The notes under the pieces were generated by a model that had not been told where the DNA came from, searched no databases, and saw only the letters and a list, made by a program, of their open reading frames with translations. DNA of 64,000 nt from NCBI RefSeq assembly GCF_022352215.1, contig NZ_JAKRWF010000002.1, forward strand, positions 372,001 through 436,000. Reading direction: 5' to 3'. This stretch comes from Flavihumibacter cheonanensis (GTDB taxonomy: Bacteria > Bacteroidota > Bacteroidia > Chitinophagales > Chitinophagaceae). The position numbers and the translations under genes were made by a program. This document shows positions 9,350-17,368 of the stretch, in pieces. Each line of letters starts with the position of its first letter. The stretch's first letter is position 1.

Positions 9350-11332
9350 CTAGTTTTCAAGGTATCTAATGCCAATACTTTTCAAATAATTGAAAGTAGC
9401 ATCATAATATTCTGCTTTGCGGGTTGGATCCTCAGTATTTCCTTCCGGCACTACGATCACCATGCCCTGTCTTGCCCTTGTAAGTAAAACACGATACGCA
9501 TTAATCAGGTATTTTTTTCTTTCAATGTTGTGAATGTTTTGCCACTTACTTCCCTTAAATGCAAATGTTTTCCAGCCGTCATGCGCATATCTTAGATCTC
9601 CATCCCAAGTAACACAAGCCCAATCCAATTCAAGTCCCTGTACATGAAATTCCGTAGCCACATCTTCCAGATAGTAGGAGGATCGAACATCGTCCTTTCC
9701 ATCCAAAAACCAATTCACCGGATTGATTTGAGACTTTACATCAATAGCTAGGGGTTTTAGTCTTTGCGCTTGCGATGAAACAATTATTCCATAGCGCTCA
9801 CTACCCCGCGCTTTTTCCTTCAGCCATTTTTTTGCTTTCGACAAATCTCGAGTCAGCACAATTGGATATTTATCCTGAATTTTTTCATGTATCTCTTTAG
9901 CATCTTGATGATTCAAATCCAGGATATTTTTTACAAACAAAGAAAGATTTTCAGACCTAAAAGAACGCATGGATACACTAAGATGTAAATCATGGTTAAA
10001 TGTCACCGAGCAGTTATGTTGAAGTTGTGTTATTGCCGTTTCAGCTGCATATTCAGAATCAGTTAGTTTATCAGAAATGTATACTTGCCAGTTAGAAAAC
10101 GTATTTTTTATAGCGTTCAACCACTCTGATATTCCTGCTTCTCCAGTATTGATTTCTTGTCCTCCGCCAACCAAACAAATTACAACAGCCCAATCTGGAT
10201 GTCTATCCAAACAGGAAATCAGAAACTCTGGCTCAGAATAGTCAAAATCATGTTGGTTCTTTTTCTGCCGCATAAACTTGACAGTTTGTTCCTTATCCCA
10301 AGCTCTTTGTGCTTCATCAAAGATCGCAACATGATCAAAGGGGGCTTTAGCATCTCTCAAGTATTCATCCCGGTAGTGGTGGATGATTTGAATAAATGAT
10401 TTTACAGCTTGCCTTGCTTCCTTTTTGGTAATTCTTTTCCCTATATCCAGCTCTCTAATTACCTGATCTCTTGCTAGTGCCTCTTGAAGAATAGCAACCA
10501 GTGGGGCATTTCCTGAAAGATAAACACTAGAGTTTCCTTTCTCTTTATCTAAATGTTGAGTAGCCACATTCAATCCCACCAGTGTCTTACCTGCTCCGGG
10601 AACACCTGTTACAAAACAAATTATTTTCTGGTGATTCTTTTTTGCAAGCTCAATAATTGTTGAAATAGTATTCGTAGTAGACGTTAGATTTTTAACTTCT
10701 GCATCACTCCTTGTTATATTGTCAACGGAATGATTATTATAAAGTGAAACAGCCGCTTCGATTATTGTTGGAGTTGGTGAATAGGTTCCATTTGCAAAAT
10801 CATCACTGGATAATTGAATTGATGATTTATAAGAATGTAAAGTATTAGAAATAGCATCTCTTAATCCTTCTATATTTGTTTTTACAGGACGCAAAAGATT
10901 ATCGTTATGGGAAGTGAATCCCGTTTCAATAAATGATGTTTTTGCTTCTGTTGCAACTAATATGGGTAGAATGACAGCAGTATGACTAGGCTTATGAAAG
11001 TTCTTTAGATCAAGCGCATAATCCCAAACCTGCTCAATTTGGTGTTGAAGGTATTTTTGTTCTCCCACTTTAAACTCAATTACAAAAATTACACCTTCAA
11101 TAATCACTATTGAATCAACTCTTTTACCCATTCTGGGAATGGAAAATTCGAAGAAAACAGAGCCATCAAAATCACTAAGGGCTTTTTTTAGAATTGGAAT
11201 TTGTTGCTCCCAGGATTTATTTTGAAGTTGAGTGGAATCAAATTGATTTGAAATCGTAATCGCACCAATAATTTTTTCCGTACTTTTTTTTAGAAAGCTT
11301 TGAATGGAGTCTTTAAAATAATAATTCAGCAT
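9350..11332 (-). CDS. DUF2075 family nuclease-ATPase (Schlafen/helicase-like)
   Basis: A 660-residue protein. The N-terminal domain looks like a PD-(D/E)xK-type nuclease: D73, then E86-x-K88 in VIEFKVG. A superfamily 1-like ATPase follows, with Walker A GVPGAGKT at 243-250 and Walker B IFDEAQ at 337-342, and C-terminal helicase-type segments including LLTRARQGMVIVVPEG. DUF2075 proteins are often found in defence or mobile regions. The gene is clearly more AT-rich than its neighbours, points head-on toward tRNA-Phe and lies beside a decayed Fic gene, all consistent with horizontal acquisition. Its cellular role is unknown. Confidence 0.86.
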   Translation of the reverse strand: MLNYYFKDSIQSFLKKSTEKIIGAITISNQFDSTQLQNKSWEQQIPILKKALSDFDGSVFFEFSIPRMGKRVDSIVIIEGVIFVIEFKVGEQKYLQHQIEQVWDYALDLKNFHKPSHTAVILPILVATEAKTSFIETGFTSHNDNLLRPVKTNIEGLRDAISNTLHSYKSSIQLSSDDFANGTYSPTPTIIEAAVSLYNNHSVDNITRSDAEVKNLTSTTNTISTIIELAKKNHQKIICFVTGVPGAGKTLVGLNVATQHLDKEKGNSSVYLSGNAPLVAILQEALARDQVIRELDIGKRITKKEARQAVKSFIQIIHHYRDEYLRDAKAPFDHVAIFDEAQRAWDKEQTVKFMRQKKNQHDFDYSEPEFLISCLDRHPDWAVVICLVGGGQEINTGEAGISEWLNAIKNTFSNWQVYISDKLTDSEYAAETAITQLQHNCSVTFNHDLHLSVSMRSFRSENLSLFVKNILDLNHQDAKEIHEKIQDKYPIVLTRDLSKAKKWLKEKARGSERYGIIVSSQAQRLKPLAIDVKSQINPVNWFLDGKDDVRSSYYLEDVATEFHVQGLELDWACVTWDGDLRYAHDGWKTFAFKGSKWQNIHNIERKKYLINAYRVLLTRARQGMVIVVPEGNTEDPTRKAEYYDATFNYLKSIGIRYLEN

Positions 11333-11383
11333 TCTTACTTCTTAGCATTTGGATCAATGAATATAGCGGATTCACCTAGATTA

Positions 11384-11539
11384 TTAAATCTTCGACCATT
11401 TGGAGCTGTTTTGTATTCCTTCGAAACCATCCAGGAGTTTATTCAGCATCAATCGCTGGCGCGGATTCAAACTGGTAATGGCATGTTTTTCTCAGAAGCT
11501 GGCTTTCTTCAATACACTGGCCAGAGTTAACTGCTGGAC
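11384..11539 (-). pseudogene. C-terminal remnant of a Fic/DUF4172-type protein
   Basis: Reading the minus strand gives TLASVLKKASF, an in-frame TGA, EKHAITSLNPRQRLMLNKL and LDGFEGIQNSSKWSKI. This matches the C-terminal segment of Fic proteins (TLxxVLxKAxFWxxH, LNxRQxxxLNxLLDGFEG, SKWAKI), with TGA in place of the expected Trp codon. The Fic core motif (HPFxxGNGR) is absent and the frame ends after SKWSKI. A dead remnant is the simplest reading. Confidence 0.65.
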
Positions 11540-11545
11540 TCAATG

Positions 11546-11628
11546 GGCCCGGCCCAGCAGTCTACCCTGCTGGCCTCGGATGCCAGTAACAAGGTAAATA
11601 GCCATTCGCCGCATGATTTGCGGTGAAT
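11546..11628. repeat. Two intergenic hairpins between Fic remnant and nrtR
   Basis: The first hairpin has arms CAGCAG and CTGCTG, flanked by GGCC on both sides, around TCTACC. The second (about 11606-11628) has arms CCGCA and TGCGG, flanked by TTC and GAA. Neither has a T run, so they are not obvious terminators. A related CAGCACTGCTGGCCT string occurs near 17267. The rest of 11333-11690 holds only the Fic remnant. Confidence 0.4.
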
Positions 11629-11698
11629 ACTGCCAATTTTCCCCGCATTTATAAATATTCCTCCCCAAAACTTGCCAATTCCAATTAATTGTGTTTTG

Positions 11699-11719
11699 TT
11701 TGCGTCATAATAACGCATA
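11699..11719 (+). promoter_or_regulatory. Probable NrtR operator
   Basis: A 17-base near-palindrome at 11701-11717 (TGCGTCATAATAACGCA) ends 4 bases before the proposed GTG start of the Nudix regulator gene and follows a -7-like TAATTGTG at about 11685. NrtR-family repressors bind palindromes of about this length in front of NAD genes. Assignment to NrtR is from position and symmetry. Confidence 0.6.
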
Positions 11720-11721
11720 CA

Positions 11722-12420
11722 GTGACCGCCGCATTTTCGTCTTACCAAAATCCGTCGCTGGCCGTAGACCTGGTGGTATTTGGCTATGATAAGGAGGCCC
11801 TTTCGGTATTGCTGCTGAACCGGAAGGAAGCTCCTTTCAAAAACCAATGGACCCTGCCCGGAGCATTCCTCCAACTCGAGGAACGTTTCCTGGAAACCTG
11901 CCAGCGTATCCTGGAAACCAAACTCGGTCTCACGAATATTTACCTGGAACAACTCTACTCCTTTGATGAACCCGACCGCGATCCCCGGGGCAGGGTTATT
12001 TCCGTAGCCTATTTTGCGCTCGTCAATCCTGAAAACTACCAGCTCACTGCCGGCAAAATGGCTAATGATGTGAAATGGTTTCCGCTTGCCGACCTGCCTT
12101 CCCTCGGATTTGATCACGCCGCCATTGTCCGGAAATCAGTAGAGCGCCTGCGGGCAAAGATTTTATACCACCCCGTTGGATTTGAACTGCTCGACCAGGA
12201 CTTTACCCTGCCGGAATTGCATCATCTCTTTGAAGCTGTCCTGGATACCAAACTGGACAGAAGAAATTTCAGAAGAAAGATCCTGGACTCCCATATCATT
12301 CTTCCAACCGGACAAAAGAAAACCGGCGCACAAAACCGACATCCCGATCTCTACATTTTTAATAAAGCAATTCATCCCAATCAATTTAACCTATCCATCA
12401 CTCCCAATTCAAAAGCATGA
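11722..12420 (+). CDS. nrtR: NrtR-family Nudix transcriptional regulator of NAD metabolism
   Basis: N-terminal Nudix-fold domain (SLAVDLVVFGYDKEALSVLL, WTLPGAFLQLEE) joined to a C-terminal winged helix (FTLPELHHLFEAVL to KILDSH). The Nudix catalytic motif is degenerate: where active enzymes have REUxEE the protein reads RILETK, as expected for NrtR, which binds ADP-ribose-type ligands rather than hydrolysing them. I chose GTG 11722 because an upstream TTG at 11689 would place the operator inside the gene. The stop overlaps the next start (ATGA), so it is co-transcribed with the NAMPT gene. Likely a repressor of its own operon. Confidence 0.85.
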   Translation: MTAAFSSYQNPSLAVDLVVFGYDKEALSVLLLNRKEAPFKNQWTLPGAFLQLEERFLETCQRILETKLGLTNIYLEQLYSFDEPDRDPRGRVISVAYFALVNPENYQLTAGKMANDVKWFPLADLPSLGFDHAAIVRKSVERLRAKILYHPVGFELLDQDFTLPELHHLFEAVLDTKLDRRNFRRKILDSHIILPTGQKKTGAQNRHPDLYIFNKAIHPNQFNLSITPNSKA

Positions 12421-13898
12421 ACTACTCTCCCCTTATCCTTAAAGATGGCTACAAAGTGGGGCACAAATTTCAGTACCCTGAAGGAACTACACTGGTATAT
12501 TCCAACCTCACGCCCCGTAAATCCAGGAACAGCGAAATCCAGGAAATCGTATTCTTCGGACTTCAATATTTCATTCTGGAATACCTGGTTCGGCAGTTCA
12601 ATGATGGCTTCTTCAATCAACCCAAATCCGAAATCGTCAATAGCTACAAAAGAAGAATTGATAACTACCTGGGTAAGGATTGCATTAGCTATGATCATAT
12701 TGAAGCCCTGCATGACCTTGGTTATCTGCCGCTGGAAATCAAAGCCGTTCCTGAAGGTAGCCTGGTACCCATGCGCGTTCCGGTTTTCACGATCCGAAAC
12801 ACCCAACCTGAATTTTTCTGGCTTACCAATATGTTGGAAACCGTTATGAGTGCTGTTCTCTGGAAACCCTGCACTTCTGCAACTACTGCCTATCAATATT
12901 TAAAAACCTTTACCCGTTTCGCAGATGAAACGATTGGTGCTGACAAAGGTTTTATTCCCTGGCAAGGGCACGATTTCTCTTTCAGGGGTATGAGTGGTAT
13001 TGAAGATGCAGTACTTAGCGGAGCTGCACACCTTTTGTCTTTCTCCGGAACCGATACCATTCCTGCTATTGATTTCCTGGAAGAGTACTACGGTGCAAAC
13101 GCAGAGCAGGAGCTAATTGGTGGTTCAGTTGCAGCTACCGAACACAGTGTGATGTGTATGGGAACACAAGGTGATGAACTGGGCACGTTCCGGCGACTAA
13201 TTGAAGAGGTCTATCCAACCGGAATCGTTTCTATTGTTAGTGATACCTGGGATTTCTGGCAGGTCATCAACTCCTTTCTGCCAGCATTAAAAGAACTTAT
13301 TTTATCCCGCGAGGGTAAAGTGGTTATTCGTCCCGATAGCGGCGACCCGGTCAAAATTATTGTTGGCGATCCGGATGCACCAGCTGGCAGTCCGGCTTTC
13401 AAAGGCGCAATTGAATGTCTCTGGGAAACATTTGGTGGTACGATAACTGAAAAGGGATATCGTCTGCTCGACCCGCATATCGGTTTGATCTATGGTGATA
13501 GTATTACACCCGACCGACAAGTCAGCATACTAAATGGATTAAAGGAAAAAGGCTTTGCAAGCTACAATGTGGTGCTTGGCATCGGCTCTTTTACCTATGA
13601 ATACGTGACCCGCGACACCTTTGGTTTTGCCATGAAGGCGACGTATGGGGAAGTAAATGGTGAAGGAAGAGCCATCTTTAAAGATCCCAAAACAGATGAT
13701 GGAACTAAAAAATCAGCAAAGGGCTTACTTCAAGTGTATCGCAATGCTAGCACCGGCAAACTTGAAGTCAAAGATGAATGCTCCTGGGAAGAAGAAAAGA
13801 CCGGCGAGTTAAAAACTGTCTTTAAAGATGGAAAACTAGTGGCTCACCAATCGCTGGCTGATATCAGGAAAAAATTATTGGATCAACTGTACAACTAA
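12417..13898 (+). CDS. nadV: Nicotinamide phosphoribosyltransferase (NAMPT/NadV family)
   Basis: A 493-residue NAMPT-family enzyme, normally joining nicotinamide and PRPP to give NMN in NAD salvage. Recognisable blocks include DGYKVGHKFQYPEGT, HDFSFRGMSG, GGSVAATEHSVM, SDTWDFWQV, VVIRPDSGDP and YGDSIT. Length is normal for the family. It overlaps nrtR by 4 bases and is followed 5 bases later by a short PRPP-synthetase-like gene that probably makes its phosphoribosyl-type donor. The same gene pair forms the phage NARP1 pathway, where the NAMPT relative uses ADP-ribose pyrophosphate; which substrate applies here cannot be told from sequence alone. Confidence 0.92.
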   Translation: MNYSPLILKDGYKVGHKFQYPEGTTLVYSNLTPRKSRNSEIQEIVFFGLQYFILEYLVRQFNDGFFNQPKSEIVNSYKRRIDNYLGKDCISYDHIEALHDLGYLPLEIKAVPEGSLVPMRVPVFTIRNTQPEFFWLTNMLETVMSAVLWKPCTSATTAYQYLKTFTRFADETIGADKGFIPWQGHDFSFRGMSGIEDAVLSGAAHLLSFSGTDTIPAIDFLEEYYGANAEQELIGGSVAATEHSVMCMGTQGDELGTFRRLIEEVYPTGIVSIVSDTWDFWQVINSFLPALKELILSREGKVVIRPDSGDPVKIIVGDPDAPAGSPAFKGAIECLWETFGGTITEKGYRLLDPHIGLIYGDSITPDRQVSILNGLKEKGFASYNVVLGIGSFTYEYVTRDTFGFAMKATYGEVNGEGRAIFKDPKTDDGTKKSAKGLLQVYRNASTGKLEVKDECSWEEEKTGELKTVFKDGKLVAHQSLADIRKKLLDQLYN

Positions 13899-13903
13899 TT
13901 GTC

Positions 13904-14749
13904 ATGAATACCATCAATCTTATCTATCCGGAAAAATCATCCGTACCCTTTGAACGCATTGTTTTTCCGGATGGCCAACCTCATATAAAAATCAATCCGG
14001 TTGCCCTTGATTCCCTGGATAAAGCAGCACCTATTGCGATTTATTCGCGCATTAGCTCTGCTAATGAACTGTTGCTGGTGTTATTGATAAAAAACATCCT
14101 GGATTATCATGAATTTGAAAAGATAGAATTGCATATCAGTTACCTGCTTGCAGCCAGGATGGATCGGGTGATGACAGATGGCGAACCGTTTACATTAAAA
14201 GTAATCGCCGGTATGCTGAACACTGCCAATTTTAAGAAGATCCGGATTTTTGATCCGCATTCGGAAGTGAGCACGGCCCTGCTTAACCGATCCTATGCTG
14301 TGAACAATCACTCCTTTGTAAAAGATGCTCTGGCACATTACTGGAAAACTAATCCGGCTGAAAAACATTGTATCGTTTCTCCGGATGCCGGTGCCTTGAA
14401 AAAAATTCATTCGCTGGCTAATTACCTCGGTATCGATCAGGTAGTAGAGTGTATGAAAGAAAGAGACGTGAAAACAGGAACGCTTACCAACTTCACAACC
14501 ACCGCATCCAATCTGCAAGGTTTCTTCTGCTTTATTGTGGATGATCTCTGCGATGGAGGAGGAACTTTTATTGGTACTGCCAAACTGTTGAAATCATTGG
14601 GAGCAAACAAGGTAATTCTTGTTGTCAGCCATGGGATCTTTAGCAAGGGTCCTGTTTTGGAAGGAATTGATGCGATCTATTGTACAGACTCTTACAAGCA
14701 GATAGATAATATCAACTGTTTTCCGATCAGTAATTATTTACTGCCATAG
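13904..14749 (+). CDS. Short ribose-phosphate pyrophosphokinase-like enzyme
   Basis: A 281-residue member of the PRPP synthetase family, shorter than the usual 310-330 residues. The phosphoribosyl signature is IVDDLCDGGGTFIG (housekeeping enzymes have DTGGT). The ATP region reads AARMDRVMTDGEPF in place of YARQDRK...REP, and the DLHxxQIQGFF block is replaced by FDPHSEVSTALL. These changes resemble phage-type or dedicated Prs paralogues, not the housekeeping enzyme. As third gene of the nrtR operon it probably supplies the activated ribose donor to the NAMPT; it might pyrophosphorylate ADP-ribose instead of ribose 5-phosphate (hypothesis). Confidence 0.85.
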   Translation: MNTINLIYPEKSSVPFERIVFPDGQPHIKINPVALDSLDKAAPIAIYSRISSANELLLVLLIKNILDYHEFEKIELHISYLLAARMDRVMTDGEPFTLKVIAGMLNTANFKKIRIFDPHSEVSTALLNRSYAVNNHSFVKDALAHYWKTNPAEKHCIVSPDAGALKKIHSLANYLGIDQVVECMKERDVKTGTLTNFTTTASNLQGFFCFIVDDLCDGGGTFIGTAKLLKSLGANKVILVVSHGIFSKGPVLEGIDAIYCTDSYKQIDNINCFPISNYLLP

Positions 14750-14821
14750 AATAGGAAAGGGAAAGGCCCACAGCTTTTCACCAAAAGGGACAATAGTTGA
14801 AAAAGGGGGTAGCTCTTCCTT

Positions 14822-14861
14822 ACCTCATAGAAACCTCATCCAAACCTCATCCTAACGTCAA
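14822..14861. promoter_or_regulatory. Phased ACCTCAT direct repeats
   Basis: ACCTCAT occurs at 14822, 14833 and 14844, exactly 11 bases apart, with a weak fourth copy (ACGTCAA) at 14855. One-turn spacing of direct repeats is typical of OmpR/PhoB-type response-regulator sites. A -7-like TATCTTG follows near 14877. No coding gene lies downstream on the plus strand until 18559. Confidence 0.45.
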
Positions 14862-15044
14862 ACGCGCTCTTAAACTTATCTTGTTCGATATGATTCTGAT
14901 TATTAATATGTTGCAAAGTAAAATTCAACTTTATAAAATCTAAAGCGCTGCTTTATTTTTACAAGACCCTCTAACCCAGTTTGTTTTCCAGCATAATTCA
15001 AACCCCTTAATTCAGGCCTCAGTAATGCGAAAGTCCGGATTTCT

Positions 15045-15375
15045 GAGCCGATTGATTGAGCCGATGAGCCGATTATTTGCGGGGATGAGCTGATTTTTGG
15101 AGGATTTGAGCTGATCTACTTCCTTTCATTGGAACATTTTTAAAAGTGTGAGAAGAATCAAAAATAAAACTTAATATATTGATTTTAAATGATTTATATA
15201 CATTTTTGAAGCTTGAATTCGTTTATTCGAAAAGTTATGACGACCTCTTATTTCTTCATTTCCTACAGAGATCCTACGACCTTCCTTCGAGCTTCCTACA
15301 GTATTGAACTGCTAATGAATAGATAATCATCCACTTACGATTCACTTGAATCGGCTCAATCGGCTCAATCGGCTC
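15045..15375. repeat. Spaced inverted repeat of GAGCCGATT units
   Basis: Three GAGCCGAT(T) units at 15045-15074 face three perfect tandem AATCGGCTC units at 15349-15375, so the arms can pair across about 270 AT-rich bases. A 22-codon ORF (15025-15093) overlaps the left arm. Apart from these and the phased repeats, 14750-15476 contains no gene I can support. Confidence 0.6.
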
Positions 15376-15476
15376 ACGGAGGGAGTTTTAAAATCAGTTC
15401 TTTAGTTGGGAGATCGGCTTTGAAAGATTCACTTTCTTTTGAACTACAAGTGATACAGATCCCAGCCCAGGTGGGT

Positions 15477-15887
15477 TTACTTTTTTGCTTTTTTTAGTTC
15501 CTCTATTTCCTTTCTTAAAAAAGCAATTTCTTCGTTCTTCTCTTTATTTGCCTGCTCTAATATCTCAACAATTTTATCGACTGGATTAAATGAAGGATAA
15601 TAATTCATTGCGGAAGCAACTGCATTGTCTTTAAAATCTGTAAAAGTATTTGCAACAATGCTTATGGCAGTTTCTTCATCAAAGTTCTTTATTGCTTCAA
15701 CCGGTATCTTTAATGCTCTTGCCACTTCATCCAAAATTCCTTCTTCAATTTCATTCTTTGCCTCTAACCTGGAAATCTTCAACTGGGTCCAATCATCACC
15801 CATTATTGACGCCAGCAAATCTTGTTTCATTCCAAGCATTTGACGGAACCGGGAAATGTTTTTCCCCTGATGAATTTTCTTTTCCAT
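15477..15887 (-). CDS. XRE-family helix-turn-helix regulator
   Basis: A 136-residue DNA-binding protein. Residues about 8-65 form a Cro/CI-type helix-turn-helix (ISRFRQMLGMKQDLLASIMG, then ISRLEAKNEI). The C-terminus is a Lys/Glu-rich coiled coil (LEQANKEKNEEIAFLRKEIE) probably used for dimerisation. The type is common in Bacteroidota. It ends next to a long noncoding gap containing inverted repeats; no target can be assigned. Locally AT-rich. Confidence 0.8.
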   Translation of the reverse strand: MEKKIHQGKNISRFRQMLGMKQDLLASIMGDDWTQLKISRLEAKNEIEEGILDEVARALKIPVEAIKNFDEETAISIVANTFTDFKDNAVASAMNYYPSFNPVDKIVEILEQANKEKNEEIAFLRKEIEELKKAKK

Positions 15888-15967
15888 ATAGATAAAGTTA
15901 ACCTTTTTAAAAGGTGGACAAAAATACTGAGATTGAATTATTTAATCATTTTCAGAATATTATAATC

Positions 15968-16001
15968 AAAAACCGGAACTGATCCTGCCAGTCCCGGTTT
16001 T
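15968..16001 (-). terminator. Terminator of the slipin transcription unit
   Basis: Arms AAACCGG and CCGGTTT enclose a second small stem (ACTG/CAGT). On the minus strand a run of T follows. It lies directly after the slipin stop. Confidence 0.75.
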
Positions 16002-16003
16002 GT

Positions 16004-17101
16004 TTATTTAGGCGTGAACAATTCTTTCAACTGTTCCACCAGCTTGCCATTGCCATTCACGGTGATGGTGCTGATTTTTTCCGCGATCTTTTCTACGTAT
16101 TCCATCTCCTTCAGCTTCCATAACATCGCGTTTTCTTCCATCAGCTTCGCGGTGTTCAACAAGGATCGGGTGCTCGCGGTTTCTTCCCGTCTCATGATGG
16201 TATTGGCCTGCGCCCTTTTTTCGGCCACCAATACCTGGTTCATGATTTCTTTCACATCGCCAGGTAAGATGATATCCCGGATCCCGAATCCAACGACTTC
16301 CACACCCAGTGCTTCCGCCTTGTCTTTGATCCGTTCCAGCATATAGGGTGCGATGGCTTCTTTTTTCTCCAGCAACTCATCGAAGCCGAAGCCTGCCACA
16401 TATTCCCGCAATACCAGCTGGATGCTGATATACAATTGCCGTTCGTATTCCTTGTTCTGCAACAAGGCTTTTTCGATATCAAGCACTTTGTATTGCGCCC
16501 AGGCGTTTAACCGCAACGCAGCTTTATCCTTTGTCAGAATTTCCTGTCCGTTGATCTCCACCTGCAATTGCCTGGTATCCACTTTCGCCACCTGGATCAC
16601 CACAGGGTTTTTCCACCAATGATAGATCCCGCTTTCCAGGAAACCTTCGAACTTTCCATCCATGAACAAGACTCCTTTTTCATAGTTCTCGATGGTGTAG
16701 GTCCGCACATAAGGCGCCAGCAACGCGTGGTTTAACACCATCCGGTCGAAACCAGGATCGATAGCAACTTTGCTGATATCCACTTTTACGAAAGCATAGT
16801 TCACGGGCCCTTTCCAGAAGGTATATCTTCCGGCCTTTAATACCGCCTTCAGGATGCCGTTCACATATTGCAACACCAGCTCCGTATCTTTTACTTCCAC
16901 CAATTCCAGCATCGCTGCCAGTTGTTCATTCGCTAACAGAATGTTCAACTCAACAGGTGCGATGAACTCCCTGGTAGTATCGTATACATATACCTGTTCT
17001 CCTTTCCAGAACCAGTAGGTACCTTGCTCCAATACTTTTTGCAAAGCTCCTTTCCGGAATACCAATCCTACTTCGTAGGCATTTACTTTTACTTGTTTCA
17101 T
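16004..17101 (-). CDS. Slipin family protein (SPFH/band 7)
   Basis: A 365-residue SPFH/stomatin-type protein (e.g. YENYEKGVLFMDGKFEGFLESGIY, VDTRQLQVEINGQEILTKDKAALRLNAWAQYKV, GFGIRDIILPGDVKEIMNQVL), ending in a helical coiled-coil tail. No N-terminal transmembrane segment is visible, unlike classical stomatins, so it may be cytoplasmic or peripherally bound. It is preceded on the same strand by a structured leader of over 500 bases that carries tRNA-like modules, and before that by a DUF458 protein. From memory, slipins recur beside RNA-repair genes in Bacteroidota; that link is not verified here. Confidence 0.88.
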   Translation of the reverse strand: MKQVKVNAYEVGLVFRKGALQKVLEQGTYWFWKGEQVYVYDTTREFIAPVELNILLANEQLAAMLELVEVKDTELVLQYVNGILKAVLKAGRYTFWKGPVNYAFVKVDISKVAIDPGFDRMVLNHALLAPYVRTYTIENYEKGVLFMDGKFEGFLESGIYHWWKNPVVIQVAKVDTRQLQVEINGQEILTKDKAALRLNAWAQYKVLDIEKALLQNKEYERQLYISIQLVLREYVAGFGFDELLEKKEAIAPYMLERIKDKAEALGVEVVGFGIRDIILPGDVKEIMNQVLVAEKRAQANTIMRREETASTRSLLNTAKLMEENAMLWKLKEMEYVEKIAEKISTITVNGNGKLVEQLKELFTPK

Positions 17102-17340
17102 TGTTTTGGTTTTTTGTTTTGGTTGATAAAAACCAGGGAACAGCCATCCGGCTTAGCGGAGTTTGGTAATTCCTTTCTTAGGTATGAACAGTTCGCTTGC
17201 TGCTATCATCCGGCAGGTCGGATGCTTCGCAACAACTGAAGTGAACTACTGCTGAAAGGAATGACCAGCACTGCTGGCCTACACCGGATAGTTGTTTTAC
17301 CAACCAGCGGCTGTTCTCCTGATTTTTAAATGGTCATCTT
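17102..17340 (-). ncRNA. Structured leader between tRNA-like array and slipin
   Basis: No ORF is supported here. Minus-strand sequence has several hairpins, such as CATCCG/CGGATG around ACCTGC (near 17210-17225) and CCAGCA/TGCTGG near 17267. It may be part of the same RNA as the tRNA-like array or the 5' UTR of the slipin mRNA. Confidence 0.35.
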
Positions 17341-17368
17341 TTTATAGAAGCGATGGACTTCTTTTTTC

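Noticed and set aside
11332-11425. Minus-strand 31-codon ORF ending just before the DUF2075 start
   Set aside because: It overlaps the Fic remnant in another frame and has no recognisable homology or start signal.
11400-11530. Plus-strand small ORF near 11400
   Set aside because: The same bases read on the minus strand as a Fic C-terminus, which explains the signal better.
9223-11700. tRNA-Phe as an integration site with attL/attR
   Set aside because: I found no second copy of the tRNA 3' end within or beyond the DUF2075 region and no integrase gene, so an att pair cannot be supported.
11527-12117. Long open frame antisense to nrtR
   Set aside because: It is a shadow of the Nudix gene with no family character; the plus-strand protein has clear domains and operon context.
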